The notes under the pieces are model-generated. The model was not told where the DNA came from and made no database searches. It was given only the letters and a program-made list of their open reading frames with translations. Shown one piece after another: positions 21,114 through 32,704 of a DNA stretch of 64,000 bases. The translations under genes and the position numbers were made by a program. The stretch's first letter is position 1; every line of letters begins with the position of its first letter. Location of the stretch: positions 3,162,001-3,226,000 of the forward strand of contig NC_053193.1 of the NCBI RefSeq assembly GCF_905163445.1. The letters run 5' to 3'. This stretch comes from Pararge aegeria. Its lineage: Eukaryota > Arthropoda > Insecta > Lepidoptera > Nymphalidae.

Positions 21114-21888
21114 TTAACAATACTTGAAAAAAAACTCTTAATTCTACTTATAAACATCTAATTGTAACTTTTCTGACACTTGGCAACCGCTGGAGAAATC
21201 ACAAATATAAATTTAAATATCAAGTAAAAAAATCAACAAAACTTACCACGAAATTAGTGAAGAACATAACAGGAATCTGTAACCAATAAATAAGATATTT
21301 TTAGTCTATACAAATCATAACATACGATATCAACATCAAAGCATTGTTGTACGAGTACATATACGGAATTATAATATGAAAGAGAAAATTTTGGCTTTTC
21401 TCGGCATATACATAATAAAGGCCGAAAGATAACTAATTTCGTAGCTAAACCACTTATTAATTCAATGAACAGTTAGTTCAGCTCAACCTTGGAAGAGATT
21501 TACATGTAGCTAGCCTGATTTGCATAACAGCGTCATCATGCTATCACAACTTTATCTTTGGGTCTACTGTATCGATTTCAATAAAAGGTATTGACATTAT
21601 CTCAATAAGCAGTGTACCTTGGGATGGGGCATTACATAATCTCAACTAGTAGTTACTCAAAAGTTTATGCAAATGAAGTTCGGGCGACGTTTTCTTCGCG
21701 TCTATATTTAAACACCGGCATTTTCATGAATATGCAGATCCATTTAGGCTTCCACTTCAGCCTTGGCCCGGCTGGCTCACATCGGTATTTACTGTTGCAT
21801 AAACAAGGTGGAGGCATTGAACCATAACATTATACTACGAAGGGTTGATTGTATATTCGCTAGATAACATGCCTGAGGAATTAAATTG
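21114..21888. other. No gene or repeat recognised
   Basis: A+T-rich, no frame worth calling. Confidence 0.3.
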
Positions 21889-22205
21889 CCAAATCGTCAT
21901 CATCATCACATCCACCCATTACCGGCCAACTACCGAGCACGGGTCTCGCCCACAGTAAGAAGGTGTTAAGGCCACCACCTCGTTGGCCCAGTGCTGATTG
22001 GATTGGACTACACACACCTTTGAGAACATTGTTTAGAACTCTCAAACATGCAGGTTTCCTCGCGATGTTTCCCTTCACCGTTTAAGCAAGTGATATTTTA
22101 ATTACTTAAAACGCAAATAACTAAGAAATGTTCGAGGTGCGTGCTGGGATTCACACTCGACCCCCCGAAAGTGAAATCGAGCGCTAACCTAATGCGCTAT
22201 ATTGC
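21889..22205 (-). repeat. SINE-2 copy
   Basis: Starts at the ATCATCATCA complement of the TGA tail, passes the complement of GTTCTCAAAGGTGTGTGTAG and ends in a tRNA-like head (complement of CACACTCGACCCCCCGAAAG). Confidence 0.7.
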
Positions 22206-22616
22206 CAAATAGGTATTTTAGGAAAATTGAGGAGTTTAGACATATTCATTTCTCTGTTAAGATTCAAATCGTCATACAATTCATTTTAGAGATGAAATCT
22301 GAAACAGTAGTATATAGAATAGTGATAGCTATAATGGCAATCCTTAGCAGGACCGGTTGACGTTAGATTGAAAGATTCATAGACCGATTCCTTTGCAATC
22401 TTTCTTCGGTGACGCGCTACCCATTTTACAAAGAATCCATGTTATTAGAAAGTTCAACGGTATTCGACCTTTCTCATTATTTATTTATTTATTTAATTCG
22501 ATATTAAAATGATTGTTACAGATAACGCAAAATAGAGACGCGATTATCAGCCCTTAACGTTTAAGATATTAGAAACAAAATTAAAATTTTAAATCATGTA
22601 GGCAATTCTCATGCTA
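22206..22616. other. No gene recognised
   Basis: A+T-rich with a TTATTTATTTATTTA run at about 22476. Confidence 0.3.
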
Positions 22617-22800
22617 TTCCAAGTTAAACACGGCCCAGATGGTAGAATATAGGACAATACATCACAGCTACTCCGTGACGTCCGATTTCTCACGCCTTTC
22701 GAACGACCTATACAACGTCGCCACAATCAAGACATAGATTGTTGACCTATATCCGTAAGAGGCACATGGCAATATTGTTAAATTCGGCATTCAAATGAAT
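22617..22800 (+). repeat. Second copy of the 19741 repeat unit
   Basis: TTCCAAGTTAAACACGGCCC to GGCATTCAAATGAAT, with roughly a dozen differences from 19741-19925. Confidence 0.7.
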
Positions 22801-22818
22801 ACAAATAAAAATCAATAA

Positions 22819-23074
22819 ATATACTACGACATTAAATACATCGCTATCTAACGCCAAAATAAGCGTAGCTTGTGTTATGGGTTCTAAGATGACATATTAA
22901 TATTTTTATGAATATTATTCATAAATACTTAGAATATTCATGTAAAGACACTGAAGAACATTCATGCTCATCACACAAACATTTTCCAGTTGTGGAAATC
23001 GACTCAGAACTGGAAAATGTGTCGGCCTTGGACTCAGAAAGCAGGTTCGCTGCCCACTGCGCCAGTTGGACGTC
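22819..23074 (-). repeat. SINE-1 copy with internal scramble
   Basis: Complete from tail to head on the minus strand, but an extra inverted piece (CAGAACTGGAAAATGTG) sits next to the B box, so a short part of the body is present in both orientations. Confidence 0.75.
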
Positions 23075-23452
23075 AAAATGAATGAATAAAATTAAACTTC
23101 TGAGTGATGAAGATACATGCCGAATTAATCGCTCTAGCTAGACTTGATAGATTCGGCAAGAACGATTCGACATTTTTGGTGACATGGGTTGAATTGCATG
23201 CTAGATCAGCAAGCACAAAGTTGCAAAAGCGTCAAACCCATAAAAGCCAGTCTGTTATTGAGCAATATCAATAAATTTTAACGGTAAAAGTTCGCAAAGA
23301 ATTATTTCTAGAAAGTCGATCGAAATGAGGTCGTGTGTATATTTAAGTCTGCAGATCGATATAATGCATTGTTTGTTGCGCCCTTTTTGCGAGCTTTGAT
23401 GAATTCTGTAGTCTGATAGAAGCAGGCGTTTCGAAAATCCATGATACATGTA

Positions 23453-23807
23453 TTATGAAAATTAAGCTTAATTTGCTATACTCTGCGAAAAGCAGGAGAA
23501 TCTGTATTGTGTTATTTATAATTTCTTTAATCCTTATACTCCACACCAAACAGATCTTCAGCAATGTAGGGTACATTGCTGAAGATCTGTCTACGCACGT
23601 TTCATTGTTATTTGACACTTAACAATTATTCATTGTAAAGTCAACATCTCCTGAGGATGCTCCGGTTTCGGAGCGAAACGTGCGTAGAGGGTACATTGCC
23701 GAAGATCTGTGTGGTGTGGAGTATAAGGATTGAAGAAACTGTAAATTACACCATATAGATTCTCTTGCTTTTCGCGGAGTATAGCAAATTTAGCTAAATT
23801 TTCATAA
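23453..23807. mobile_element. MITE-2 foldback element, 355 bp
   Basis: Left end TTATGAAAATTAAGCTTAAT, right end CTAAATTTTCATAA. The arms (23453-23570 and 23688-23807) are inverted complements over about 118 bp, including CCTTATACTCCACACC against GGTGTGGAGTATAAGG. The centre holds GCTCCGGTTTCGGAGC. A TA immediately inside each flank suggests a TA target as in Tc1/mariner elements, but this is uncertain. Confidence 0.75.
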
Positions 23808-24052
23808 TAAGGTCATCTATATCTCACAATTTATTACTTCTAGCGCAGGCGTGCTTTGGAGTAAAGAACTCATACTGATAAGGGCGGTGTGGGTAAACTC
23901 TGGAAATTAAACTGTAGATAGGACAGCGGATATGATATTGTGGCGCACTTTCAGAAAGGCGTGCATTTAACAGTGGACGCAGTCAATGGACTTACAACCA
24001 CTTGTATGAGGAATATAGAGAACAGACACTTCTCTACATTTTGATTCGTAAT

Positions 24053-24262
24053 TCATCATCATTTACGACCATCATCGGTCCACTACAGAGCACGGGTCTC
24101 GTCCCACAATGAGAAAGGGTTATGGCGGTAGTCCACCACGCTGTGCGCCCAGTGCCGGTTGGTGGACTCCACACACCTTCGAGAACATTATGTAGGACAT
24201 GCAGGTTTCCTCACGATGTTTTCCTTTACTGTTGAAGCAAGTTATATTTTAATTACTTAACC
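24053..24262 (-). repeat. SINE-2 fragment
   Basis: Complement of the SINE-2 3' half (GGGTCTCGTCCCACAATGAG, CACACCTTCGAGAACATTATG); the head is missing. Confidence 0.65.
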
Positions 24263-24987
24263 TTTTCATGAATTCCTAATTGCTTTACTTAAATTGAAGT
24301 AACTTTCGGCTGTTTTCGCTTATAAGTTTCCAGTCTTTTTTAAATAATCTTCAGTTGTTTAGTCTTTCGATCCGTTTATTATCCACAATAAATCTTCAAT
24401 GACTTTAATTCCTACATACAGTACCAATAAGTTAAAAAGGATAAACCACTGTTCTACATTTCTTATTTAACATTAACGTCTAATAGATCTGATTACAATC
24501 AATATGACTCCGAGTCGCGATATTTACAATCCAAGAACGATCTTCAAAATTGAATCAGTCGTCGGTAATCTTTACTTTATCTACGCTTGAGCAATTTTTG
24601 AATAATGCCTTTCAACTCATTTCACTTTCCCGTAATAATAGCATAAAAGTAGCTACCATGCCCCGTTTCTTTTTACATTCATTTTGAGATATTTTTTTTT
24701 CTGTTTTGTTTATATAAATTAATTAATAAATAAATATGCTACGACAATATTCCTATGAGGGTAAATTTATCAATACTATATAACAGTATGAAGTGCTGTA
24801 TGACAGTATGAAGTATTTATAAATTTAACCTCAAGTTTTTTTTTATATAATTTCTGATTGTTTTGTACGTGCCGTTGTTTGTAGTTTTAATATTACCTAC
24901 ATAAAAATAAGTTGTAAATATTCTCATTGAGTGAAATTGTAATTTCTTTTGAGAAAATAAACGTCTTTAGCCATAACGGACGGACGC
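24263..24987. other. No gene or repeat recognised
   Basis: A+T-rich; includes the pair CAGTATGAAGTGCTGTATGA and a direct repeat of CAGTATGAAGT near 24785. Confidence 0.3.
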
Positions 24988-25060
24988 AGAAAACATTCAT
25001 GTTCATCACACAAACAATGTTTTTCGCAGTTGTGGGAATCGAACCTACAGCCTACGGCCG
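24988..25060 (-). repeat. SINE-1 head-proximal fragment
   Basis: ACATTCATGTTCATCACACA and GTTGTGGGAATCGAACC match the complement of the SINE-1 head and body junction. Confidence 0.6.
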
Positions 25061-25502
25061 TCAAAGTTAACTGTTCATCCTCTGTTGCTCCATGACCAAA
25101 GCTTTGTCAAAAACGTTATACCGTGAAATTTTGCATACCTTTTCATCAAACACCTTCATGATCCCAGGTTACTGAACTTAGTTAAGTTATTGAGAGAAGG
25201 TAAGAAACATTCCTCGAGTTTGATATATTGCCCATTGTTTTTAAAACAAAAGGAGAAAATACTTAATACTCAGCATAATGCAAGTTGTAACCGTTAATAA
25301 TTTAAAGTGCGACAAGTGTGTAGATGCATGTTTCTTTTTTTCCGCCATGTTTTTCCATATATCATAATATTGAAATTGTTTTTTGTAAGTACAGGATATG
25401 AATCATATAATGCAAAGTTATTAAGTTAGCTAAGCCGTTTTTTCTATAGATCTTTAACTAAAATATATCCTTTGACAGCTCGGCACATGGCACATTCAGT
25501 CA

Positions 25503-25571
25503 CGCTTACTTTGGGGCTAGATGGCGATGTGTGTATAGTCGTGGTATATTTATTTATTTATTTATTTATTT
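25503..25571 (+). repeat. SINE-1 3' end fragment
   Basis: ACGCTTACTTTGGGGCTAGA to a TATTTATTTATTT tail. Confidence 0.75.
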
Positions 25572-25680
25572 ACTTACCAAAGCAGAGATTGAAAGAAAAT
25601 TGTTTTTTTATGGTTTATTTTAAAGTTGCTGTACAACACTAACAAGAAAACTAATTGCTCTAACTAACTATATGTAAATA

Positions 25681-25839
25681 CTAGCGGACCCCAGCGCCAT
25701 CTGTCGGGCTGATTTGTGCATCTAAACCATCCAGGGTGCCAGCCAAAAGCATACCAAAAAATTCACTGAAATCGGTCCAGCAGTTTAGGAGGAGTTCAGT
25801 GACATACACACGCACACAAGAAATATATATATAAAGATA
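25681..25839 (-). repeat. Hel-2 (Helitron-like) copy
   Basis: On the minus strand the element ends GGGGTCCGCTAG followed by T. The body holds the complement of ACTGAAATCGGTCCAGC. Confidence 0.65.
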
Positions 25840-25876
25840 AATTTTTTGCCTTGAGTCACATAGGTTTATATAGAAA

Positions 25877-26063
25877 TAGTCGCACCGGTATGTATGTATG
25901 TGGTTTTAAGTAGCAGGTTCCGAGTTTGATTCCCGGCAGGGACCAATATGGGAATTTATGGCTATGAGTTGTTTAAATTTTCTCCGTTACGGTCTGGTGG
26001 GAGGATTTGGCCGTGGCTCGTCACTCTGCCGACAGAGACCGATACGATGTCGCGTAGAAATAA
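25877..26063 (+). repeat. SINE-3 copy, head worn
   Basis: B box region GAGTTTGATTCCCGGCAGGG and core GGCCGTGGCTCGTCACTCTG, GATGTCGCGTAG. Confidence 0.65.
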
Positions 26064-26289
26064 ATAAATAATAATAAATATAAGTACTACGACAACACAC
26101 ACATTGCCATATAGCCCCAAAGTAAGCTTCGTATATTTTTATGAATAAAATACACATTAATTCGTATAATATACAGATAAACACTCAGACACTGAAAAAT
26201 ATTCATGTTCAACATCTCCAGTTGTGGGAATCGAACCCACGGCCTTGGACGCAGAAAGGGTCGCAGCCCACTGCGCCAAATGGCTGTCA
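26064..26289 (-). repeat. SINE-1 copy
   Basis: Minus orientation from the TACTACGACAACACACAC tail complement to the head (GGGAATCGAACCCACGGCC, CACTGCGCCAAATGGC). Confidence 0.85.
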
Positions 26290-26390
26290 AACAAGAAACA
26301 TATTAGGCGTATGTATTTAATGTAATTCCCGCCTAACCGGTTTAGCGTAGCCCATTACATACTATTTATCATAACAAAAAAAAGATAAAC

Positions 26391-26424
<34 letters not shown>
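26391..26424 (+). repeat. (GACA)n microsatellite
   Basis: About eight units of GACA/ACAG between AAACAGATA and AAATTTGG. Confidence 0.95.
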
Positions 26425-26425
<1 letters not shown>

Positions 26426-26669
26426 AATTTGGAAATCGACACAGTTATGTCTAACAGGTTACCAGGGCATAATAACTATAACAGACAATTATGCAATGAA
26501 CCGTAATCTTGATATGCAAGCTTTTCCATTGTCTACCGCTATCGATGTGACACAGATCACTGCTCGTACAGACAGAGCAGAGGCCGCGCGACACGCGACC
26601 GTATTTATTGCCGGCTACGATAAACGAATAAACTGGAATAAATGTACTTCGTATTTTATTTATTTTTTA

Positions 26670-26710
26670 CTAGCGACCCGCCCTGGCTTCGCACGATTGC
26701 AATTTAGATA
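26670..26710 (-). repeat. Helitron-like terminal fragment
   Basis: On the minus strand: GTGCGAAGCCAGGGCGGGTC then GCTAG followed by T. Same CTAG|T end rule as Hel-1 and Hel-2. Confidence 0.45.
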
Positions 26711-26744
26711 ATTATGTGGGGCAGTTTAGGGTGATTAATAATAC

Positions 26745-27058
26745 AAGGAAAGCGGTGATAGCCACTAGGCTACCCACTAGGGTAAGGCGTCGGTTTTCCT
26801 TACGTAGAGTCAGAGTTGGGGCCCCGGCCCGCAGTTGACGGAGCTAAGTGCGTTTTCGATTTAAGCAATTTGAATATGCTTGCTTTTACCGGAGAAGGAA
26901 AACATTGTGAGGAAATCTGCATGCCTGAGAGTTTTCGATAACGTACTCAAAGGCGTCTGAACTTTACCAATCCGCACTTGGCCAGCGTGGTAGACTACGG
27001 CCTAAACGCTTCTCATTCTAAGAGGAGACCCGTACCCTGTAGTGGGCCGGTAATGAGT

Positions 27059-27103
<45 letters not shown>
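26745..27103 (+). repeat. SINE-2 copy with long TGA microsatellite tail
   Basis: Worn head, then GAAGGAAAACATTGTGAGGA, CTCAAAGGCGTCTG, GAGACCCGTACCCTGTAGTG, and a TGATGATGATG run at 27059-27103. Confidence 0.75.
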
Positions 27104-27104
<1 letters not shown>

Positions 27105-27211
27105 TAATACAATTCCGTAGCACATGATTTTAATCTTTCTCGTAAGGTATAGGCAGCGTTTGCATTGTAAGCGCACAATTTTTTTTTATTACGACATCAC
27201 AGTACAAATCT

Positions 27212-27470
27212 TTGACGGACGACTGGCGCAGTGGGCAGCGACCCTGCTCTCTGAGTCCTAGGCCGTGGGTTCGATTCCCACAACTGGAAAATGTTTGTGT
27301 GATGAACATGATTGTTTTTCAGTGTCTGGGTGTTTATCTGTATATTATAAGTATTTATGTGTATTATATTCATAAAAATATTAAACAGCTACCTTAGTAC
27401 CCATAACACAAGCTACGCTTACTTTGGGGCTAGATAGCGATGTGTATTGTCGTAGTATATTTATTTATTT
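27212..27470 (+). repeat. SINE-1 copy, full length with AAATCT duplication
   Basis: Head TTGACGGACGACTGGCGCAG with B box GGGTTCGATTCC, complete body, and GTCGTAGTATATTTATTTATTT end. AAATCT occurs at 27206-27211 and 27471-27476, a clean target duplication. A and B boxes of a Pol III internal promoter are intact. Confidence 0.9.
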
Positions 27471-27499
27471 AAATCTACAAATTTATTTGCTTTTCTTTA

Positions 27500-27600
27500 C
27501 GAATATGGATGTTCACTAAATATGAACTATTGATGAACCGAGTACTCGGTTATTACTCGGTACTCGGCAAACTCAGCAGTATTTTAATTACTCGTACTTG
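27500..27600. repeat. Short palindromic TACTCGG cluster
   Basis: Contains the perfect palindrome CCGAGTACTCGG and further TACTCGG/CCGAGTA copies within 70 bp, just before the minisatellite. Confidence 0.5.
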
Positions 27601-27810
27601 GCCGAGTAACTTAATTTAAATACAGATTTATTCGGCTTAGCACATAGATTGATATTTTAATTGGTATAAACAATTCATTTCTAACTGCCGTAATATCATT
27701 TGGTTTTAGGATAACTTATTAGACAAAATAGTTCGTCTTTGTTAATGCATTCTTTGGTCAAAACGCAGTGCACGTTAGTGTTGAAACCCACATTTCGGGA
27801 AGTACTAATC

Positions 27811-28994
27811 GTACTTAACTTGCATAAAAGACACTTGCGTTCTGTATACGTGAAGCAGGTACCTAACTTGCATAAAAGACACTTGAGACCTGTATACGAA
27901 AAGTACTACCTTGCATAAAAGACATCTCGCCCTGCATATGAAACGTACGTAACTTGCATAAAAGACACTTGCGTTCTGTATACGTGAAGCACTAAACTTG
28001 CATAAAAGACACTTGAGACCTGTATACGAAACGTACGTAACTTGCATAAAAGACACTTGCGACCTGTATATGAGACGTACGTAACATGCATAAAAGACAC
28101 TTGCGTTCTGTATACGAAAAGTACTAAACTTGCATAAAAGACACTTGCGACCTGTATACGAGACGAACTAAACTAGCAAAAAAGAGACTTGCAACCTGTA
28201 TACGAGACGTACTAAACAAGCATAAAATTTACTTTATTCCTGGATGTGAGACGTACGTAACATGAATAAAAGACACTTGCGAACTGTATACGAGACGTAC
28301 AAAACAAGGATAAAGGTCACTTTCTTCCTGTATATGAGACGTACGTAACATGCATAAAAGACACATGCGTTCTGTTAACGAAAAGTACTAAACCTGCATA
28401 AAAGACACTTGCGACCTGTATACGAGACGAACTAAACTAGCATAAAATACTCTAGCATCCTGTATACGAGACGTACTAAACTTGCAATAAAGTCACTTTC
28501 TTCCTGCATATGAGACGTACGTAACATGAATAAAAGACACTTGCGACCTGTATATGAGCCGTACGTAACATGCATAAAAGACACTTGCGTTCTGTATACG
28601 AAAAGTACTAAACTTGCATAAAAGACACTTGCGACCTGTATACGAGACGAACTAAACTAGCAAAAAAGAGACTTGCAACCTGTATACGAGACGTACTAAA
28701 CAAGCATAAAATTCACTTTATTCCTGGATGTGAGACGTACGTATAATGCGTAAAAGACACTTACGGTCTGTATATGAGACGTACGTAACATGCATAAAAT
28801 ACACTTTCGCCCTGTATACGAGACGTACTAAACTTGCATAAAGAACACTTGCGACCTGTATACGAGATGTACCAAACTAGCACAAAAGACACTTGCGTTC
28901 TGTGTATATGAAGTATCACGTACGTGACATGCATAAAATACACTTACAACATGTATACGAGACTTACTAAACTTGCATAAAATACACTTGGAGC
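27811..28994 (+). repeat. Minisatellite, about 27 units of 44 bp
   Basis: The unit core is TGCATAAAAGACACTTGCGA then CCTGTATACGAGACGTAC(G)TAA. Spacing between units is mostly 43-44 bp (first step 48). Unit variants recur in blocks: markers at 28171 and 28655, and at 28081 and 28565, are both exactly 484 bp apart (11 units), with a further related block at 28345 (6 units). So there is a higher-order layer. No coding role: 44 is not divisible by three and frames drift. Confidence 0.93.
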
Positions 28995-29184
28995 GGGAGC
29001 TGGCTCGCTCGCCTTTATAATCAGATGTGAAAACCTGTACTCTGTTTGACGACAATGAAACCGCGTAAATCTCGGCACTCGGTACTTACCTGGTGAGTAC
29101 AGTAGAGCTAACTTGTATTAGAATAAAACAGAAAACACCAGTCGCTTCGAAGTTGCACCAACATAACGGATTTTGTTGAAAAAA
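28995..29184. other. Flank of minisatellite, no feature
   Basis: GGAGCGGGAGCTGGCTCGCT is a small G+C-rich patch next to the array; otherwise unremarkable. Confidence 0.3.
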
Positions 29185-29217
29185 AAAACCAGGACGAAGA
29201 TCGCGGGCAACAGCTAG
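29185..29217 (+). repeat. Hel-1 3' end fragment
   Basis: GACGAAGATCGCGGGCAACA then GCTAG before a T. Confidence 0.5.
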
Positions 29218-29339
29218 TGTCATTATAATAACAATGCGGGTCATTATAAAAATTACAAACAATTAGCAACAGCCGTAATCTTAATGTGCAAGTATTCCAT
29301 TGTCTCCTACTATCGCTTTGACACAGATCACTCTTAGTG

Positions 29340-29530
29340 AAGCTCTTAACTGTGGTTAGTGGAAAACCATCGCCCATAACATGCAACATACCGCCCTGTG
29401 CCCATTAATTTGAGAGGTAGGTTTTAAACCTCATGTGTCTATAACTACATCGGAAAACACGCCCTTCCGATCGGGACACAGCATAACAACAATGCTGATT
29501 AGCGGCATGGATTTTAGTACAACATTAAAA
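29340..29530 (+). repeat. Family J repeat fragment
   Basis: AGTGGAAAACCATCGCCC, GAAAACACGCCCTTCCGATC and GGGACACAGCATAACAACAA resemble the sequences at 61840 and 62778/63275. Confidence 0.5.
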
Positions 29531-29608
29531 TCGCTTTAAGCCTTGTGAATGTAACGACGTACTTTATCTTCAAGTAACCGATGTTGTAAGTAATTCATAT
29601 ACTTCATA

Positions 29609-29857
29609 TACTACAACAACGCACACATCGCCATGTAGCCCCAAAGTAAGCGTAGCTTGTGTTATGGGTACTAAGATGACTGATGAATATTTTTATGAAT
29701 AATATATACATAAGTACTTATAATATACATAAAAACACCCAGACACTGAAAAACATTCATGCTCATCACACAAACATTTTCCAGCTGTGGGAATCGAACC
29801 CACGGCATTTGACTCAGAAAGCAGAGTCGCTGAAAACTGCGCCAATCGGGCGACCAA
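29609..29857 (-). repeat. SINE-1 copy
   Basis: Minus orientation, complete tail to head; the head reads GCAGTTTTCAGCGACTCTG on the minus strand. Confidence 0.85.
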
Positions 29858-30383
29858 AGTTGTAATAACATAATGTCCAGCAAGTCATGTTAAAAATACT
29901 TTTATCAGTGTGTACATTGTAACACAGTAAGGGATATGTTTCCGGTTTTAACGGTAGTGAAAAGTGTGTAATAGATAAATAGCATCGGCCTGAAAACCCT
30001 CCCCGGTTGAACACCCCGTGCACGCTACAAATTAACGTGGCCTTATTATTGAGGTCGAGCATTGTAATCCGATATTTTTCCACTCATACACCCTCCCCCC
30101 CCTCCAGTTTTAACAAATAAGCTGATTAGGGGAAAACCAACCTAAGTTAGCGTGTCGTTGGATGAACTTATAACTGGAACGAACGTTTAACCTTTAACCT
30201 TTAGCTTAGCGGTAAATATTAAGCAAACAGCATGAACCGTTTACAAAGGTCAAATGTGAGGTAGGAAATAAAGGTTACAGAGTCAGCTTTTGGGTTTGTT
30301 TTATGAAAAGAAACAAACGCGTACCAAGTCAGGGGAAACAGCCTAGACTCCCCGAAATAACCAAGATTAAATACATAATGAAA
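29858..30383. other. No gene or repeat recognised
   Basis: Includes CACCCTCCCCCCCCTCC near 30090 and TTTAACCTTTAACCTTTAGC near 30187. Frames in this area are short and have no domain. Confidence 0.35.
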
Positions 30384-30627
30384 TATATATACTACGACAA
30401 TACACGCATCACCTTCCTACTCCAAAGTAAGCGAAGCTTGTATACTAAGAAAACTGATGAATATTTTATGAACAATATACCTAAATACCTACTTATGATA
30501 TACAAATAAACACCCTGGCACTGAATAATATTCATGTTCATCATACAAACATTTTCCAGTTGTGGGACTCGAACCCACAGCCTTGACTCAGAAAGCAGGG
30601 TCGCTGTCCACTGCGCCAATCGGCCAA
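30384..30627 (-). repeat. SINE-1 copy
   Basis: Minus orientation; B box complement GTGGGACTCGAACCCAC is changed at one base. Confidence 0.8.
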
Positions 30628-31309
30628 TCGATTTACGATTTGTCGTGCTCGAGGCACGAAGTTGAACAATAATAATTTCCTAACTCAATACCAATATTTT
30701 CCCGACCTGGTTACCGAACTCAAGAGCATGCTTAGGTACTAGGCCAATGTAGCAGTCATATGTGTATATCTTATTATATATCCCGTAGGTACCATATCTC
30801 ACCCTTATTTGACTGTAATACTGGTGATTTGCACATTAGCTCTCAATAGAAAATGCCTGTACTAACTACAAGGTTATATATGGATTCCTTTTGAAAAGCG
30901 ATCGCTTTGGCCGCAAACACATTATAAACGAAAAGCCCGATCGCTTGAAGGTTTGGACCCTTGTACGAAGTTGCTACAAAAGGCATAAAGGAACACGTGG
31001 CCGCAGACCTACCTTTTACCTTTTACCCAGCGAAAATCCTCACAAAGGTTTCCCGATTTACATCAACACACAACCTTTACACGAACAACGTAAGGTAGCT
31101 TTTCAAATAAAGATAAATTAGCAACATTGTAAAAGGTTACGAGTTAGGTCTCGGGAGTCACGCGGTTCAAACTTCAGGGTGACACATTATGTGGCTAACT
31201 GATTTCAATTCAGACTGATTCGTACATCGTATCGTTGTGGAAACTTAAAGGAAAGTAATTAAATTAAAAATGTTAATGACAACGACGAAACCAAACTTCC
31301 AGCTATAGC
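30628..31309. other. No gene or repeat recognised
   Basis: A 76-codon frame at 30891 lacks recognisable features. Confidence 0.3.
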
Positions 31310-31550
31310 TGACGACCGATTGACGCAGTGGGCAGCGACACTGCTTTCTGAGTCCAAGGCTGTGGTTTCGATTCCCACAACTGGAAAATGTTTGTGTGAT
31401 GAACAGGATTTTTTTTCAGTGTCTGGGTATTTATATGTATTTATGTATCGTCATCTTAGCACCCATAACACAAACTACGCTTACTTTGGGGCTAGATGGC
31501 GATGTGTGTACCTACTGTCGTAGTATATTAATTATATATTTATTTATTTA
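31310..31550 (+). repeat. SINE-1 copy
   Basis: Head GACCGATTGACGCAGTGGGC with B box altered to GTTTCGATTCC, body shortened in the middle, tail GTCGTAGTATATTAATTATA. Confidence 0.8.
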
Positions 31551-31678
31551 CTTAAAACATAAACTATTATAACCTACTCTATAATATCCTCTTTAGGATA
31601 CCATAATAGATTAGGCGCAAAGATATAAAATTTTGTATCAGAAAAAAATAATTTATCCCCCGATTATATCCACTGTTA

Positions 31679-31915
31679 ATGGATAAAATTATCTCATCCA
31701 CTCGCCAAAGAACGGCAACTGCGGAAGGAGAAGTATTCCTTCATTTAATATTACTCGTATGGTCTTTGGATTTCCACCCGTGCGCTCATGTTCGGAGAGT
31801 GGATAAAACTGTGGGAGAAGGTAAAAATTGTGCCTCGGGCCTCGAAGAAACATGTCTCCTGCCCATGCAAGCCGTGAAGAAGTTGTACGCAAACGACTTT
31901 GCGGGGAAACGCTAG
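31679..31915 (+). other. Unassigned 78-codon open frame
   Basis: ATG-initiated, ends at TAG, with mixed composition (ETCLLPMQAVKKLYANDFAG near the end). No family recognised. The reverse strand is also open here, so it may be chance or an unrecognised mobile-element remnant. Confidence 0.15.
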
Positions 31916-32191
31916 TACTCGTAGGTTACACAAATCGAATGCCTACAAAATAGTACTTTTAAAATACTGTAGTGAAGAAAAACGTACACTGGTTCGATTG
32001 ACTAGTCCACGAGGCGACTGCCACGTTTTTCTAATCGCGGCAGCTGATATCTGTATTCGAAAATTTCGCCCACTTTAATCTACCCGACCACACTATTTAC
32101 TTATTACACGAATATTGTAGAATATAATCGCTCGTGGTGGAGAAAACACAACAAGAACACTATTTAAAGAGTCAATATTTTACTCGAAAAG

Positions 32192-32697
32192 TGCTTGATA
32201 AATCCTCATTAATCTGTGGTCGAAGTAATAGATAATGGCTACACTATGGATTTCCATCCTCCATTTTTTATATTTCCGCATCCTTATCTGCCCGCATCAC
32301 GCCGCCAATTAGTTGCACACCTATATCCGCGGCAAACGCACGTCAATCTTCCGCTCAATAAAACCACATGGTCGGCCGGCCAAAGAACCTTATACTGGAC
32401 GATTAATAGTATTTAAACCTACATCAGTGCTTTAGTGTTTAGTGATAACCTGTGAAACCTTGTGAAGTGACGAGAAATCAAGAGAACTGCATTACGACGA
32501 ACTGTAAGTCCACGTGCAAATACTTTTCTGTCCAACCCTAGTTATCCCTTGTTCTATATCCTTTAAAGCCATAGTTTAAACATTAAAAAGGGGAAAAGAA
32601 TCCAGCAAAACCTAAAATATACAGTCCACTAAATTCACAAAGAAAATAAATACCATTTTATGGTGATGATTCCCCGAAAGTAAAAATGGCGTCACCA
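32192..32697 (+). repeat. 5' LTR of BEL copy B
   Basis: TGCTTGATAAATCC to GGCGTCACCA, 506 bp. Carries AATAAA at 32357-32362 and near 32645, candidate polyadenylation signals. The short frame read across it starts at GTG, not ATG, and is not a gene. Confidence 0.96.
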
Positions 32698-32704
32698 TAA
32701 AATT

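Noticed and set aside
27811..28994. CRISPR-like array
   Set aside because: Units are contiguous with no unique spacers, and the DNA is clearly eukaryotic.
27805..29055. Several minus-strand 60-83-codon frames over the minisatellite
   Set aside because: They are readings of the 44-bp repeat, whose length is not a multiple of three; the apparent repeats in the translation follow the DNA repeat.
30392..30619. Frames reading WVRVPQLENVC or GIEPTALDSES, found in many places
   Set aside because: These are translations of the SINE-1 tRNA-like head and B box, recurring wherever the SINE occurs.
32216..32416. 66-codon frame present in all three BEL LTRs
   Set aside because: It opens at GTG, not ATG. 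It is repeated simply because the LTR is repeated, and no domain is visible.
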